64,000 nt of DNA from Anthocerotibacter panamensis C109 (lineage in GTDB: Bacteria > Cyanobacteriota > Cyanobacteriia > Gloeobacterales > Anthocerotibacteraceae): positions 2,669,501 to 2,733,500 of the forward strand of contig NZ_CP062698.1 in the NCBI RefSeq assembly GCF_018389385.1, written 5' to 3'. Of the stretch, positions 51,769 to 59,763 are shown one piece after another. Position numbers and translations under genes: made by a program. Under the pieces are notes generated by a model. The model was given only the letters and a program-made list of their open reading frames with translations. It searched no databases and had not been told where the DNA came from. Every line of letters starts with the position of its first letter. The stretch's first letter is position 1.

Positions 51769-52698
51769 CTAGACCGGTTGCGCCACCCGCGAGCCCTGCT
51801 GCGTCCCCCGGCGCGTCATTTCTCGGTGAATCGCATGCAACACCACTCGCTTATCACGCGACCACTCTGGGGCAAGGAGCAGATGCTTGAGCCCGTCTCC
51901 GGTCAGGCGATGAATTTGGATTTCCCAGGGCAGGATCTCCAGCGAATCACAGACCCACTGCACATACTCCTCCATCGAGAAGAGCGGGATTTCGCCGTGT
52001 CGGTACTGTTGGGCCATGATCGAGCCCTTGACGATATGCAGTGAGTGAATTTTGATCCCCGTAATCTTCAAATCAGCGAGCAGTTGGACCGATGCGAGCA
52101 TCATTTCGGGCGTCTCGGCAGGCAAACCATGGATGAGGTGACCGCAGATCTCCAGACCACGCTTTTGGGTGCGGCGGACAGCATCGATGTATTCTTCGAC
52201 GGTATGGGCACGGTTGATCCGTTGGAGCGTCGGGTTGTGGGCACTCTGTAGACCGTATTCCACCCAGAGATACTTGCGCTGGTTCACCTCGGCTAAATAG
52301 TCCAACACCGGGTCGGGAACCGAGTCAGGACGGGTGCCAATGGCGAGCCCCACGACTTGAGGATGATCGAGGGCGGCTTGATAGACTGTCCGTAGCCGCT
52401 CCACCGGGGCATGGGTGTTGGTAAACGCTTGATAGTAGGCGATAAATTTCTGCGCTTTCGTCCCAAAACGCTCCTGCCAACGACGGATACCCAGAGCTAA
52501 CTGCTCCTCGAGGGGTAAGCTGGGCGGCGCAATTTGGGCTGAAGACCCTGAGGCATCGCAGAAGGTGCACCCGCCCCAGGTTTTACTCCCATCTCGGTTA
52601 GGGCAGTTAAACCCTGCGTCCAGAGTTACCTTAAAGACTTTTTGCCCAAAGCGCCTTTTGAGCGCTTCGCTGTGCTGGTTGTAGGGGAGGGTCTGCAT
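51769..52698 (-). CDS. TIGR01212-family radical SAM protein (YhcC-like)
   Basis: 309 residues from ATG 52698, the usual start (MQTLPYNQHSEALKRRFGQK) with AGGT upstream. The radical SAM cluster is in CPNRDGSKTWGGCTFCDASG, the family's spaced CX(n)CxxC form. LAIGTRPDSVPDPVL and YLWVEYGLQSAHNPTLQRIN are diagnostic, as is GLEICGHLIHGLPAETPEMM. It starts one base after the stop of a small membrane protein gene. Reaction unknown. Confidence 0.9.
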   Translation of the reverse strand: MQTLPYNQHSEALKRRFGQKVFKVTLDAGFNCPNRDGSKTWGGCTFCDASGSSAQIAPPSLPLEEQLALGIRRWQERFGTKAQKFIAYYQAFTNTHAPVERLRTVYQAALDHPQVVGLAIGTRPDSVPDPVLDYLAEVNQRKYLWVEYGLQSAHNPTLQRINRAHTVEEYIDAVRRTQKRGLEICGHLIHGLPAETPEMMLASVQLLADLKITGIKIHSLHIVKGSIMAQQYRHGEIPLFSMEEYVQWVCDSLEILPWEIQIHRLTGDGLKHLLLAPEWSRDKRVVLHAIHREMTRRGTQQGSRVAQPV

Positions 52699-52699
52699 G

Positions 52700-52840
52700 T
52701 TACCTGAGGTTCTCCACCGGGGCAGGCTTGAAGCTGTCACTACTGCGGAAGTTGAGGGCCTGGACTAAGAGCAAATACCCCACCGCGATGGCGACGGATA
52801 TGGCTCCTGTGAGTACGGCTACCCATTTGGGCCGGTTCAT
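52700..52840 (-). CDS. 46-residue single-helix membrane protein
   Basis: ATG 52840 with AGGGACC upstream encodes MNRPKWVAVLTGAISVAIAV, continuing GYLLLVQALNFRSS and ending KPAPVENLR with TAA at 52702-52700. It has one membrane helix with a short charged head. The stop is one base before the radical SAM start (TAACATG), so the two are probably co-translated. Similar tiny proteins are known in cyanobacteria, but the function is unknown. Confidence 0.7.
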   Translation of the reverse strand: MNRPKWVAVLTGAISVAIAVGYLLLVQALNFRSSDSFKPAPVENLR

Positions 52841-52909
52841 AAGGTCCCTGTGACTGCGCTAGATCTATTTTAAGGGCTATCCCACCCTGCGCCCCGCTAG
52901 CGCGTTCGA

Positions 52910-54010
52910 TTATAGTTCTAACCCTCCAGGGCTGAGGACCGTTTCGATGATGCCTTGGGGATTGACGCGGCGAACGCGGTTGTTGTTGGCATCAGCGATA
53001 TAGAGATTGCCCTGAGCGTCGAGGGCGACCCCGTAGGGTGAAGCGAGTTGGGCTTTGCGGGCTGGTCCTCTGTCCCCGCTGTAGCCGAATTTGCCATCCC
53101 CCGCCACAGTCGTAATATGCCCTTGACTGTCTACCTTGCGGACCCGGTCATTTCCTGAATCAGCAATGTAGAGTTCTTCTCGTCCTTGTACGCAGGAAAC
53201 AGCCACCCCTGCCGGACTGTTGAGTTGGGCCTCGGTCGCTGGACCCCCATCCCCCTTAAACCCTGTTTTGCCATCCCCGGCTAGGACAGCGAGCTGCTGA
53301 CCGTCCCAACGCCGGATTTGGTCGCGGCCCAAATCGACGATGATGAGCCGGTCATGGCAGTCGAGAGCCAGACCCCAGGGGGTTTTGAGGGGTGGGTCGC
53401 TCTCGGTGGGGAGGGTGGTGATGATGCCCTGTTTGACCTGACGGACCCGCTTGTTATCCTGGTCAGCGATGTAGATCGTCCCTGCCCGGTCTACGGCTAC
53501 CCCGCTCGGGTCATTGAGTTGGGCGTCGGTCGCCGGTCCCCCGTCTCCCGCCAAGCCAGCCTGCCCATTCCCGGCTACCGTCGTGATAATGCCTTTGGGG
53601 TCTACCTTGCGGATGCGGTGGTTGAGGTGGTCGGCAATATAGAGATTATCCGCTTCATCCCGAGCGATCCCCAGGGGGAAAACTCCCGCCAGGGCTGCCG
53701 GACCGCCGTCCCCACTCGCCTCAGTCTGCCCATTGCCTACCTCAGCCCGAACGATATCCGGGGTCGCTAGAAGCAGGCGATTGTTGTTGTGGTCTACCAC
53801 CCACAACCGTTTACCCTTTGCCAGCAAAGCTACTGGGTAAGCAAAATTGCTCAAGCGCCACTGGGGGAGATCCGCTTTGGTTTCAGCCGGGGTACCACCC
53901 GTCAGCCAATGTAGCAACCGGGGCTCCTGCCGGTCTTCCGGCAGCACCAGCCCACCCACCCAAAACAGGAAACCTAGCCCAAAAGAAGACCAGAGCAGGA
54001 GTTGACGCAT
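52910..54010 (-). CDS. NHL-repeat beta-propeller protein
   Basis: 366 residues. A hydrophobic N-terminus (QLLLWSSFGLGFLFWVGGLV) serves as signal or anchor. About six NHL units follow, each with the pattern PxGVAxDxxGxxYIADxxNxRVRKVD: for instance DPSGVAVDRAGTIYIADQDN, SPAGVAVSCVQGREELYIAD and SPYGVALDAQGNLYIADANN, alternating with ITTVAGNGQAGLAGDGGPAT strands. It would form a six-bladed propeller in the periplasm or outside the cell and bind an unknown partner. Confidence 0.88.
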   Translation of the reverse strand: MRQLLLWSSFGLGFLFWVGGLVLPEDRQEPRLLHWLTGGTPAETKADLPQWRLSNFAYPVALLAKGKRLWVVDHNNNRLLLATPDIVRAEVGNGQTEASGDGGPAALAGVFPLGIARDEADNLYIADHLNHRIRKVDPKGIITTVAGNGQAGLAGDGGPATDAQLNDPSGVAVDRAGTIYIADQDNKRVRQVKQGIITTLPTESDPPLKTPWGLALDCHDRLIIVDLGRDQIRRWDGQQLAVLAGDGKTGFKGDGGPATEAQLNSPAGVAVSCVQGREELYIADSGNDRVRKVDSQGHITTVAGDGKFGYSGDRGPARKAQLASPYGVALDAQGNLYIADANNNRVRRVNPQGIIETVLSPGGLEL

Positions 54011-54337
54011 GGGTTCTCGCTCTCAGTTTCCCCATTGTTACATTTACCCTGGTCTTGCCTGTAGCCCCTGTCAGCAGCGAGCGGTGCGACAGCTATTCCA
54101 ACGGTGCGCTCCTCGTTGGTTGCGTCACATTGGTTGCGTCACAGAAGTATCATTTTCCCGGCAATAAACTATATTACAAATGAAGTCCATACTTAAGTTA
54201 CTTGAATTTAGTTTTTATGTTAAATACAAATAATTTTTAAAATGCTTCTATTGCATGTTAAATTGTGATAGATTTGGCTGCATCTCGATAATAATGCGAT
54301 TGCAATCAGTCTGAATTTGGAGTGAGAAACACCGCCC
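54011..54337. other. 327-bp gene-free region before the TauE gene
   Basis: It holds a short direct repeat, GGTTGCGTCACA at 54118-54129 and 54132-54143. From about 54170 it holds a strongly AT-rich stretch unlike the surrounding DNA, likely containing the promoter of the TauE-type gene. No ORF or RNA gene is recognised. Confidence 0.5.
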
Positions 54338-55132
54338 ATGGACCTGCCCTTAACTGCCGCAAGCTTCTTCGTTGGAATCATGGTGGGTTTGACCGGAGTT
54401 GGGGGGGCGGCGCTCATGACCCCGCTTTTGATCTTGGTTTTTCATGTCCCCGGTTCGGTAGCCATTGGTTCTGATGTCGTCTCAGCCACTCTGATGAAGG
54501 TTGTGGGCGGCTACAAACACTGGAAGCAGAAAACGGTGGATCTCGATATTGTCCTGTGGCTTGCTCTGGGCAGTGTTCCGGGAGCACTCCTCGGTATTGC
54601 GATCCTGTGGTTAGCGAAGCAGCAGGGGATCACAGACCTCGATACTGCCTTGATCCATATGGTCGGGCTGGTTATTCTGGTGGTGGCGGTTTCGGCCCTA
54701 GGTGGGATGCTGCTCAGACGGTTGGGTGGTTCTGTCTACCTGTGGGAGCTACCTAAGCTGGACCTCAAAACCAGGCAGGGTCGGCTGTTCTCTGTTTTGA
54801 TCGGCGCGTGTCTAGGCTGCGCGGTTGGGCTCACCAGTGTTGGGTCCGGTTCTCTTTTTGCCATTGCCTTGATTTCTTTTTTCCGCCTCGACCCTCAAAA
54901 GTTGGTCGGCACGGATATTGTTCAGGCTGCGGTCCTGCTTGTTTTCACTTCCCTGGGCCACTTCAGTCTGGGTACGGTCAACTGGGCGCTGGTCTTGCCG
55001 ATCTGGCTGGGTACGGTGCCGGGAGTCCTCGTTGGGGCCAAACTGTGTACCCTGACCCCAAAACCCGCCCTACAGTTCACGCTCTATACGCTACTGGTCG
55101 GCGTCGGATGGCAGTTATTCATCAAGGTATGA
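54338..55132 (+). CDS. TauE/SafE (TSUP)-family transporter
   Basis: 264 residues with about eight membrane helices. The two family halves are visible: FVGIMVGLTGVGGAALMTPL (N-terminal signature) and LGCAVGLTSVGSGSLFAIAL (C-terminal repeat), with GSDVVSATLMK and GTDIVQAAVLL as the matching second helices. TSUP proteins export or import sulfite, sulfoacetate, thiosulfate or other organic anions. Start ATG 54338 follows GGAGTGAG. Confidence 0.9.
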   Translation: MDLPLTAASFFVGIMVGLTGVGGAALMTPLLILVFHVPGSVAIGSDVVSATLMKVVGGYKHWKQKTVDLDIVLWLALGSVPGALLGIAILWLAKQQGITDLDTALIHMVGLVILVVAVSALGGMLLRRLGGSVYLWELPKLDLKTRQGRLFSVLIGACLGCAVGLTSVGSGSLFAIALISFFRLDPQKLVGTDIVQAAVLLVFTSLGHFSLGTVNWALVLPIWLGTVPGVLVGAKLCTLTPKPALQFTLYTLLVGVGWQLFIKV

Positions 55133-55144
55133 GCCTGAGCAAAA

Positions 55145-56638
55145 TTAACCCACCGTCTGCTCTAACAAACGGACGGCATTGCGCGCCGAATAGCTTACAC
55201 CCGCAGTGCCTTCCCCTGGATAGGTAGAGTCTCCCACCAACCAGACATTGGCGACTGGAGTGCGGTTGGAGAGGGCGAGGGGGCCAAACTGTCCGGGGCG
55301 TTGGGCGACCCCCCCGACCATACCCAGACTGCGGTGGCTAAAGGTTTTAAACGTCCGGGGGGTCGCAGCCTCAAGGTGGATCAGGTTCTCCTGAAGGTTG
55401 GGGAAAAAGCCCGCGAGGTGGGCAAGGGCAGTCTGGGTATAGGTAGCTTTGAGCCCTTCATAGTCCTGAGTCTGCCACCAAGGAGCGGTCGGGACAAAGG
55501 TTGAAGCAATAATCGTCGCCATGCCCTCCGGGGCGCGACCATCCCCAGGGCGGGAGACCGAGACAAAAAGGGAGTTATTGTCGCCCAAGGGACCGTCTAG
55601 GTCATAGAGAAATTGCAGATGCGGGGGGCAATCAGCAGGAATGCAGGCATCCTTGACCCCCAGATACACCACAAAGGCTCCAGAAGCTTCTGGCAGGCGG
55701 GCGATTTTGTGGGCATAGCCGTCCTGTAGCCCGAGAAGATGGACGAGGTCCCAACAGGTCACGTTAGCAATGATGTGATCGCAAGGGACTTCCCAGCGCT
55801 TCTGCTGGCGCAAGTCCGAGATCTGGACCGCTTGGGCTCGCTTGCCGCGCACTAAAATACGTTCGACGCGTTGGCGAGTCAAGAGCTTGCCCCGATAGGT
55901 TTTGAGCGCTTGGTGCAACTGGTCACTGAGGCGCTGCATACTGCCTTGGAGATGAAAAAGCCCCTGGGGTTCGGTGCTGAGGCCGAGGGCGACCGCCCCA
56001 TAGAGCATGGCGGTTTCGTCGGCATCCACTTGGGAATAGAGCTTCAGTTGTAGGTCAAGGAAGCGCTTGAGGCGCTGGTCTTGCGCCAACCCAAACCCCT
56101 TGAGCACCCCGCCCACCGTGCGTAGGGTGTAGGGTACCGTGCTGAGGGTCCGAGGCTTGAAACCGCCCAACACTTGCCAGAAGTCAGTGGGAGTCTGGAT
56201 GGGCAGGACGGGCTCTGACTGGTTAAATTCCCAGCAGCACTCAAAAAGCTGGTCCATCAGCCGCCAAAAACCCTCACTCCCCGGAAACTGGGCGCTGCGT
56301 TCCTCCTGCCAGCGCTTGGGGTCACGCCAGACCGAAATCGGTGCTTGCTCCCCCGGCAGATAGACCGCGCAGGCGGGGTCGCAGGGCGTAGCCTCAGGAG
56401 GCTCGACTCCGAGTTCTTGAAAGATCCGCTCATGGATGCCCCCCGGCTCCAGTCCTGCCACCTGCGTTGCACCCACATCAAAAGTAAACCCCCGACGCTT
56501 GAACGTAGAAGCGCACCCTCCGGGAACGAACGCCTGTTCCAGGACCAAAACGTCAAAGCCCCGCTGCGCCAGGAGTGCCCCGGCAGTAAGGCCCCCGATA
56601 CCCGCCCCAATCACGACAACCTGCTGGTCTTTCGTCAT
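55145..56638 (-). CDS. crtD: Carotenoid C-3',4' desaturase (CrtD-like)
   Basis: 497 residues from ATG 56638; the frame above it overlaps a small gene and is not used. The dinucleotide loop VVVIGAGIGGLTAGALLAQR, the flavin segment LEQAFVPGGCASTFKRRGFT, FDVGATQVAGLEPGGIHERI and the C-terminal VWLVGDSTYPGEGTAGVSYS match cyanobacterial CrtD closely. CrtD adds a double bond in myxoxanthophyll synthesis. CrtH and CrtI relatives are alternatives, but the AGLEPGGIH segment favours CrtD. It is preceded by a 59-residue gene on the same strand. Confidence 0.85.
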   Translation of the reverse strand: MTKDQQVVVIGAGIGGLTAGALLAQRGFDVLVLEQAFVPGGCASTFKRRGFTFDVGATQVAGLEPGGIHERIFQELGVEPPEATPCDPACAVYLPGEQAPISVWRDPKRWQEERSAQFPGSEGFWRLMDQLFECCWEFNQSEPVLPIQTPTDFWQVLGGFKPRTLSTVPYTLRTVGGVLKGFGLAQDQRLKRFLDLQLKLYSQVDADETAMLYGAVALGLSTEPQGLFHLQGSMQRLSDQLHQALKTYRGKLLTRQRVERILVRGKRAQAVQISDLRQQKRWEVPCDHIIANVTCWDLVHLLGLQDGYAHKIARLPEASGAFVVYLGVKDACIPADCPPHLQFLYDLDGPLGDNNSLFVSVSRPGDGRAPEGMATIIASTFVPTAPWWQTQDYEGLKATYTQTALAHLAGFFPNLQENLIHLEAATPRTFKTFSHRSLGMVGGVAQRPGQFGPLALSNRTPVANVWLVGDSTYPGEGTAGVSYSARNAVRLLEQTVG

Positions 56639-56685
56639 ATTTCTTAATTTTACCGGATCTGCTGAGGGGACCGTAAGAACATCCG

Positions 56686-56865
56686 TCAGTCTTCCTGTTT
56701 CCCGTCGCGTTCCCATTCTGGTGCTGGCTCGTTACGCGCCTCAACCAGCCGGTCTACCTCTTGAGCCAGACGGCGGCAGTCCTCAGCGAGATCTGCTAGA
56801 TCCTCAGATAGCTTTTGGAGCTTGCGCGTCGAGAGTACTCGGTCTTTTTTCTTCTTGCCGGACAT
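56686..56865 (-). CDS. 59-residue charged coiled-coil protein
   Basis: ATG 56865 with AAGG upstream encodes MSGKKKKDRVLSTRKLQKLS, then a heptad-like helix (EDLADLAEDCRRLAQEVDRL), and ends EWERDGKQED at TGA 56688-56686. The lysine-rich head and acidic amphipathic helix look like a small structural or regulatory protein. It lies 47 bp upstream of crtD on the same strand and may share its transcript. No family recognised. Confidence 0.6.
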   Translation of the reverse strand: MSGKKKKDRVLSTRKLQKLSEDLADLAEDCRRLAQEVDRLVEARNEPAPEWERDGKQED

Positions 56866-56992
56866 GATTTTTTGCCTTGGGTGAGGCTAGTGTACCGCGC
56901 TTGGTTTGGCAATAATAGCTCGTAGGGAGATGGACAGAGGCCACAAAGAGCCTTTGCTACAATGTCCCACAGTCCAGGTTTGGTCTTTGCTT

Positions 56993-59431
56993 GTGGATAG
57001 GCGAACTTTCCTGCTCCTCAGTGCTGCTTTTGCGGGAGCCACCCAGACGCTCCAGGCACAATCTGCTACCCAGCCTCTATTTACCCGCAATCCCTGGCGG
57101 ACCACCAAGACCAAACCCCTGCCCTCTGCCGCCTTCTACCGTCCCAAGGGTGGCACCCTCAAACCTATCGCGCTGAACGATCTGCTAGCCCTCCTGGGTG
57201 TGCGCATGGCCGAAGTGCGCAATAAGACTTGGCAGAGCAATTCCAGCCATGGGCGAGGACTAGGGATGCTATTGGGGAACGAACTGACCAACGAAGAAGG
57301 CTATTTGTGGGGAAAACTCGCCCGCCTCGGCGGGGTCGCCCACCTGGAACTAGTCCACGAAAAACTCCTACAAGCCAATGCCCAAGCGTTAGAGAGCACC
57401 CTGGGCTACCCCGCCGCCCCCAACCACTGGAGCGAACTGTCTAACTGCCAAACCCTGGTGCTGATGGGACAGGGTCTGCAAAACCCCTATCCCCTCTATG
57501 CCCTACCCGATTTACCCAAAAAGAAAGCGCTCTGGATCGTGACCTCAGAGGCCAAAACGCCGCCGCTCGAGGCCCAAGTGATCCGCATCAAGCCCAATAC
57601 CGAACTGGCTTTTATGGGGGGGTGGTTGCGCTATCTTTTTGCGCAACGGCGTTGGGATGACTCCTTTGTGAGTCGGGCGACCAATGGAGCTTATCGTCTG
57701 GAGAACCTGAGCTTCAATGACGGGCTCTTCTCTGGGTATGACCCTGCCACCCGTCACTACAAAGTCCGGGAATGGCGCTATGCCCTAGAGAGCCCCACCT
57801 CCGGTGAACCTGCGCGGGCTAAAGAGTCCTTGAGCCTGGGAACTGTCTTGCAACTGACCGCAGATATCTATGCTCCCTACACCACCACCACTGTCAGCGC
57901 CATAACCGGCGTCCCGAAGCCGCTCTTGGAGCAGTTTTACCAGAGTGTCACCGACCCTTTGGCCCGCCCGCTGGGGATGGCCTATAGCCTTGACCGGCAG
58001 CAGCCGGAAGCCTTAATGGAGCAGTGGGTCCGGGCATTAGCCATGGTGCAACTGTTGACCGGGCAGGTCGGGCAACCGGGGATGGGTCTGGTGCACCTCG
58101 CTGCGGGCTGGAATCCGCAGGGGCTCATTGATGTGGGGGCCAGCGGTCTGTATCTCCCTGGCTACAGTGGCCGCGTTCCCCAGACTAGTGAGAGCTATGT
58201 TTCCTGGTTCCAGACCAACGGCGTACGCTCCTTCCGGCGTCTGGAGGGGGTCCTCTCGACTTGGTTCGGGGCTCAGGCCGCCGACACGTTTGACCTGGGC
58301 TTTCACTGGCTACCCAAGGCTCCTAGCGAACCGCTCCGCCTATCCGTTGCCAAAGGCCAGACCAAACTCTTGTTCAGCCTGATGAGTGACCCGAAAGCTC
58401 TGGGTTGGGACCTCAGCCGTCTGGACAGTCTGGTTTTGCTCACCAAAGACGCTCAAAATCAGTCGCTCAAGGACTACAAAGGCGAACTCTTCATCCTGCC
58501 CATCGCCGCTAATACCGCCCGCCGAGGAACCATCACCGACTTGGGACGGCGCATTCTCTGGCAGAAAGCCTCAACATCCCTCTCGCCAGGGAATGACCCC
58601 CTCTTCTTGGCAGACCGGCTCTGGCGCAATTTCGTCAACGCCCTGCGCGAAACCAAAGCTCCAGACAGCGATCACCTCTTTAACGTCCGTTGGCCTGACA
58701 GTAGCCCTGAACAGGTTCTTCAGGAGATGACCGGGTTTGTGCCACCCATCGCGGCCCCTGCGGGGGTGCTCAAGACCGAGACGCCTGCTGCCAACCCTCC
58801 CAAAACCAGTGATACAGCGGACGCAAAACCGGACCCTGTCACAGACCAGAACACTACAGCGGACGCAAAACCGAATCCTGTCACAGACCAGAACAATAGT
58901 CCGGTCCAGGACACGACCACAGGCAACAGCAGCAAACCCCCGACCCTTGGGGTCCCCGTCTATGAGGGGTTGTGGGTCACCGAGAACCTCAGTCAGAAGC
59001 AAAATCCCGACGACCCCAAAGGTTTGGGGCTCTATCCCGGCTACGGTTGGAGTTGGCCGGGGAATACCCGCGTCTTACTCAACCGGGCGAGTGCCGACCT
59101 CACCGGCAAACCCCGTCAGGTCAACCGACCATTTATCGAGTGGAATGACCGTACGGGGCAGTGGCAGGGGCCGGATGTTCCAGACATTTCGCTCAACGCC
59201 ATTCCTAGCAGCCCAGAGGGGTCGCGGGCTTTTCGGCAGACCCCAGAGGGGGTGGGGCGCTTGATTACAGTCGAGTACGCTTCGGGACTAAACTTGGACA
59301 CCGGGATTGCCTTTCGCCGTTCTTCCGTGCCCTATCTGGGTCCGGCACCGGTTTTTTATTGGCCCTGGGGCACCAAACTCGCCAATCCCTTTTATCCCAA
59401 AGCTGCTACGCCCCCGCTCCAACCCTCCTGA
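56993..59431 (+). CDS. Tat-exported protein resembling formate dehydrogenase-N alpha, catalytic cysteines lost
   Basis: 812 residues from GTG 56993; ATG 56930 or 56906 would give longer forms. The N-terminus VDRRTFLLLSAAFAGATQ is a Tat signal. Parts align with the FdnG/FdoG core: an ALAMVQLLTGQVGQPGMGLV segment followed by NPQGLIDVGASGLYLPGY, and a C-terminal GLYPGYGWSWPGNTRVLLNR with GPDVPDIS. But there is no N-terminal CxxC [4Fe-4S] motif and no cysteine or selenocysteine at the active-site position; the whole protein is nearly free of cysteine. A repetitive DAKPDPVTDQN linker lies near residue 640. It may bind a pterin cofactor structurally, or nothing. Confidence 0.7.
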   Translation: MDRRTFLLLSAAFAGATQTLQAQSATQPLFTRNPWRTTKTKPLPSAAFYRPKGGTLKPIALNDLLALLGVRMAEVRNKTWQSNSSHGRGLGMLLGNELTNEEGYLWGKLARLGGVAHLELVHEKLLQANAQALESTLGYPAAPNHWSELSNCQTLVLMGQGLQNPYPLYALPDLPKKKALWIVTSEAKTPPLEAQVIRIKPNTELAFMGGWLRYLFAQRRWDDSFVSRATNGAYRLENLSFNDGLFSGYDPATRHYKVREWRYALESPTSGEPARAKESLSLGTVLQLTADIYAPYTTTTVSAITGVPKPLLEQFYQSVTDPLARPLGMAYSLDRQQPEALMEQWVRALAMVQLLTGQVGQPGMGLVHLAAGWNPQGLIDVGASGLYLPGYSGRVPQTSESYVSWFQTNGVRSFRRLEGVLSTWFGAQAADTFDLGFHWLPKAPSEPLRLSVAKGQTKLLFSLMSDPKALGWDLSRLDSLVLLTKDAQNQSLKDYKGELFILPIAANTARRGTITDLGRRILWQKASTSLSPGNDPLFLADRLWRNFVNALRETKAPDSDHLFNVRWPDSSPEQVLQEMTGFVPPIAAPAGVLKTETPAANPPKTSDTADAKPDPVTDQNTTADAKPNPVTDQNNSPVQDTTTGNSSKPPTLGVPVYEGLWVTENLSQKQNPDDPKGLGLYPGYGWSWPGNTRVLLNRASADLTGKPRQVNRPFIEWNDRTGQWQGPDVPDISLNAIPSSPEGSRAFRQTPEGVGRLITVEYASGLNLDTGIAFRRSSVPYLGPAPVFYWPWGTKLANPFYPKAATPPLQPS

Positions 59432-59443
59432 GCGGATAGCACC

Positions 59444-59719
59444 CTAGCCCCCGGCGATGGCAGGCACAATGCTCACCTCGTCGCCATCTTTGAGGGGTGT
59501 CGCCAATCCTTGTAGGAAGCGGATATCTTCGCTGTTGACGTAGAAATTGACGAAGCGGCGCAGCGTACCGGACTCGTCACAGAGGCGGCCTTTGATGCCG
59601 GGACAGTCGGTGTCCAGAGAGGTGAGTAGTTCCGAGACGTTGGTCGCCTGGAGGAGGACCGTGCCTTGGTTGCGGGTCAGTTTTTGCAGAGGGGTGGGGA
59701 TGAGGACGGTGACCGCCAT
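59444..59719 (-). CDS. MoaD/ThiS-family sulfur carrier protein
   Basis: 91 residues from Met at 59719. The ubiquitin-like fold shows VTVLIPTPLQKLTRNQGTVL at the start and the closing LKDGDEVSIVPAIAGG, ending in the di-glycine that is adenylated and thiocarboxylated. It is 44 bp downstream of thrC on the same strand. Carriers encoded next to PLP enzymes can supply sulfur for amino-acid synthesis (as CysO does for CysM), so a role beyond molybdopterin is possible. Confidence 0.88.
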   Translation of the reverse strand: MAVTVLIPTPLQKLTRNQGTVLLQATNVSELLTSLDTDCPGIKGRLCDESGTLRRFVNFYVNSEDIRFLQGLATPLKDGDEVSIVPAIAGG

Positions 59720-59763
59720 GTCTTGCTCCAATAGTTGGGGTGAATCGATTTAAATAATCACAG

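Noticed and set aside
56931-56963. Promoter TGGACA...TACAAT before the formate-dehydrogenase-like gene
   Set aside because: The -10 is good but the spacing of 21 bp is too long to call the pair.
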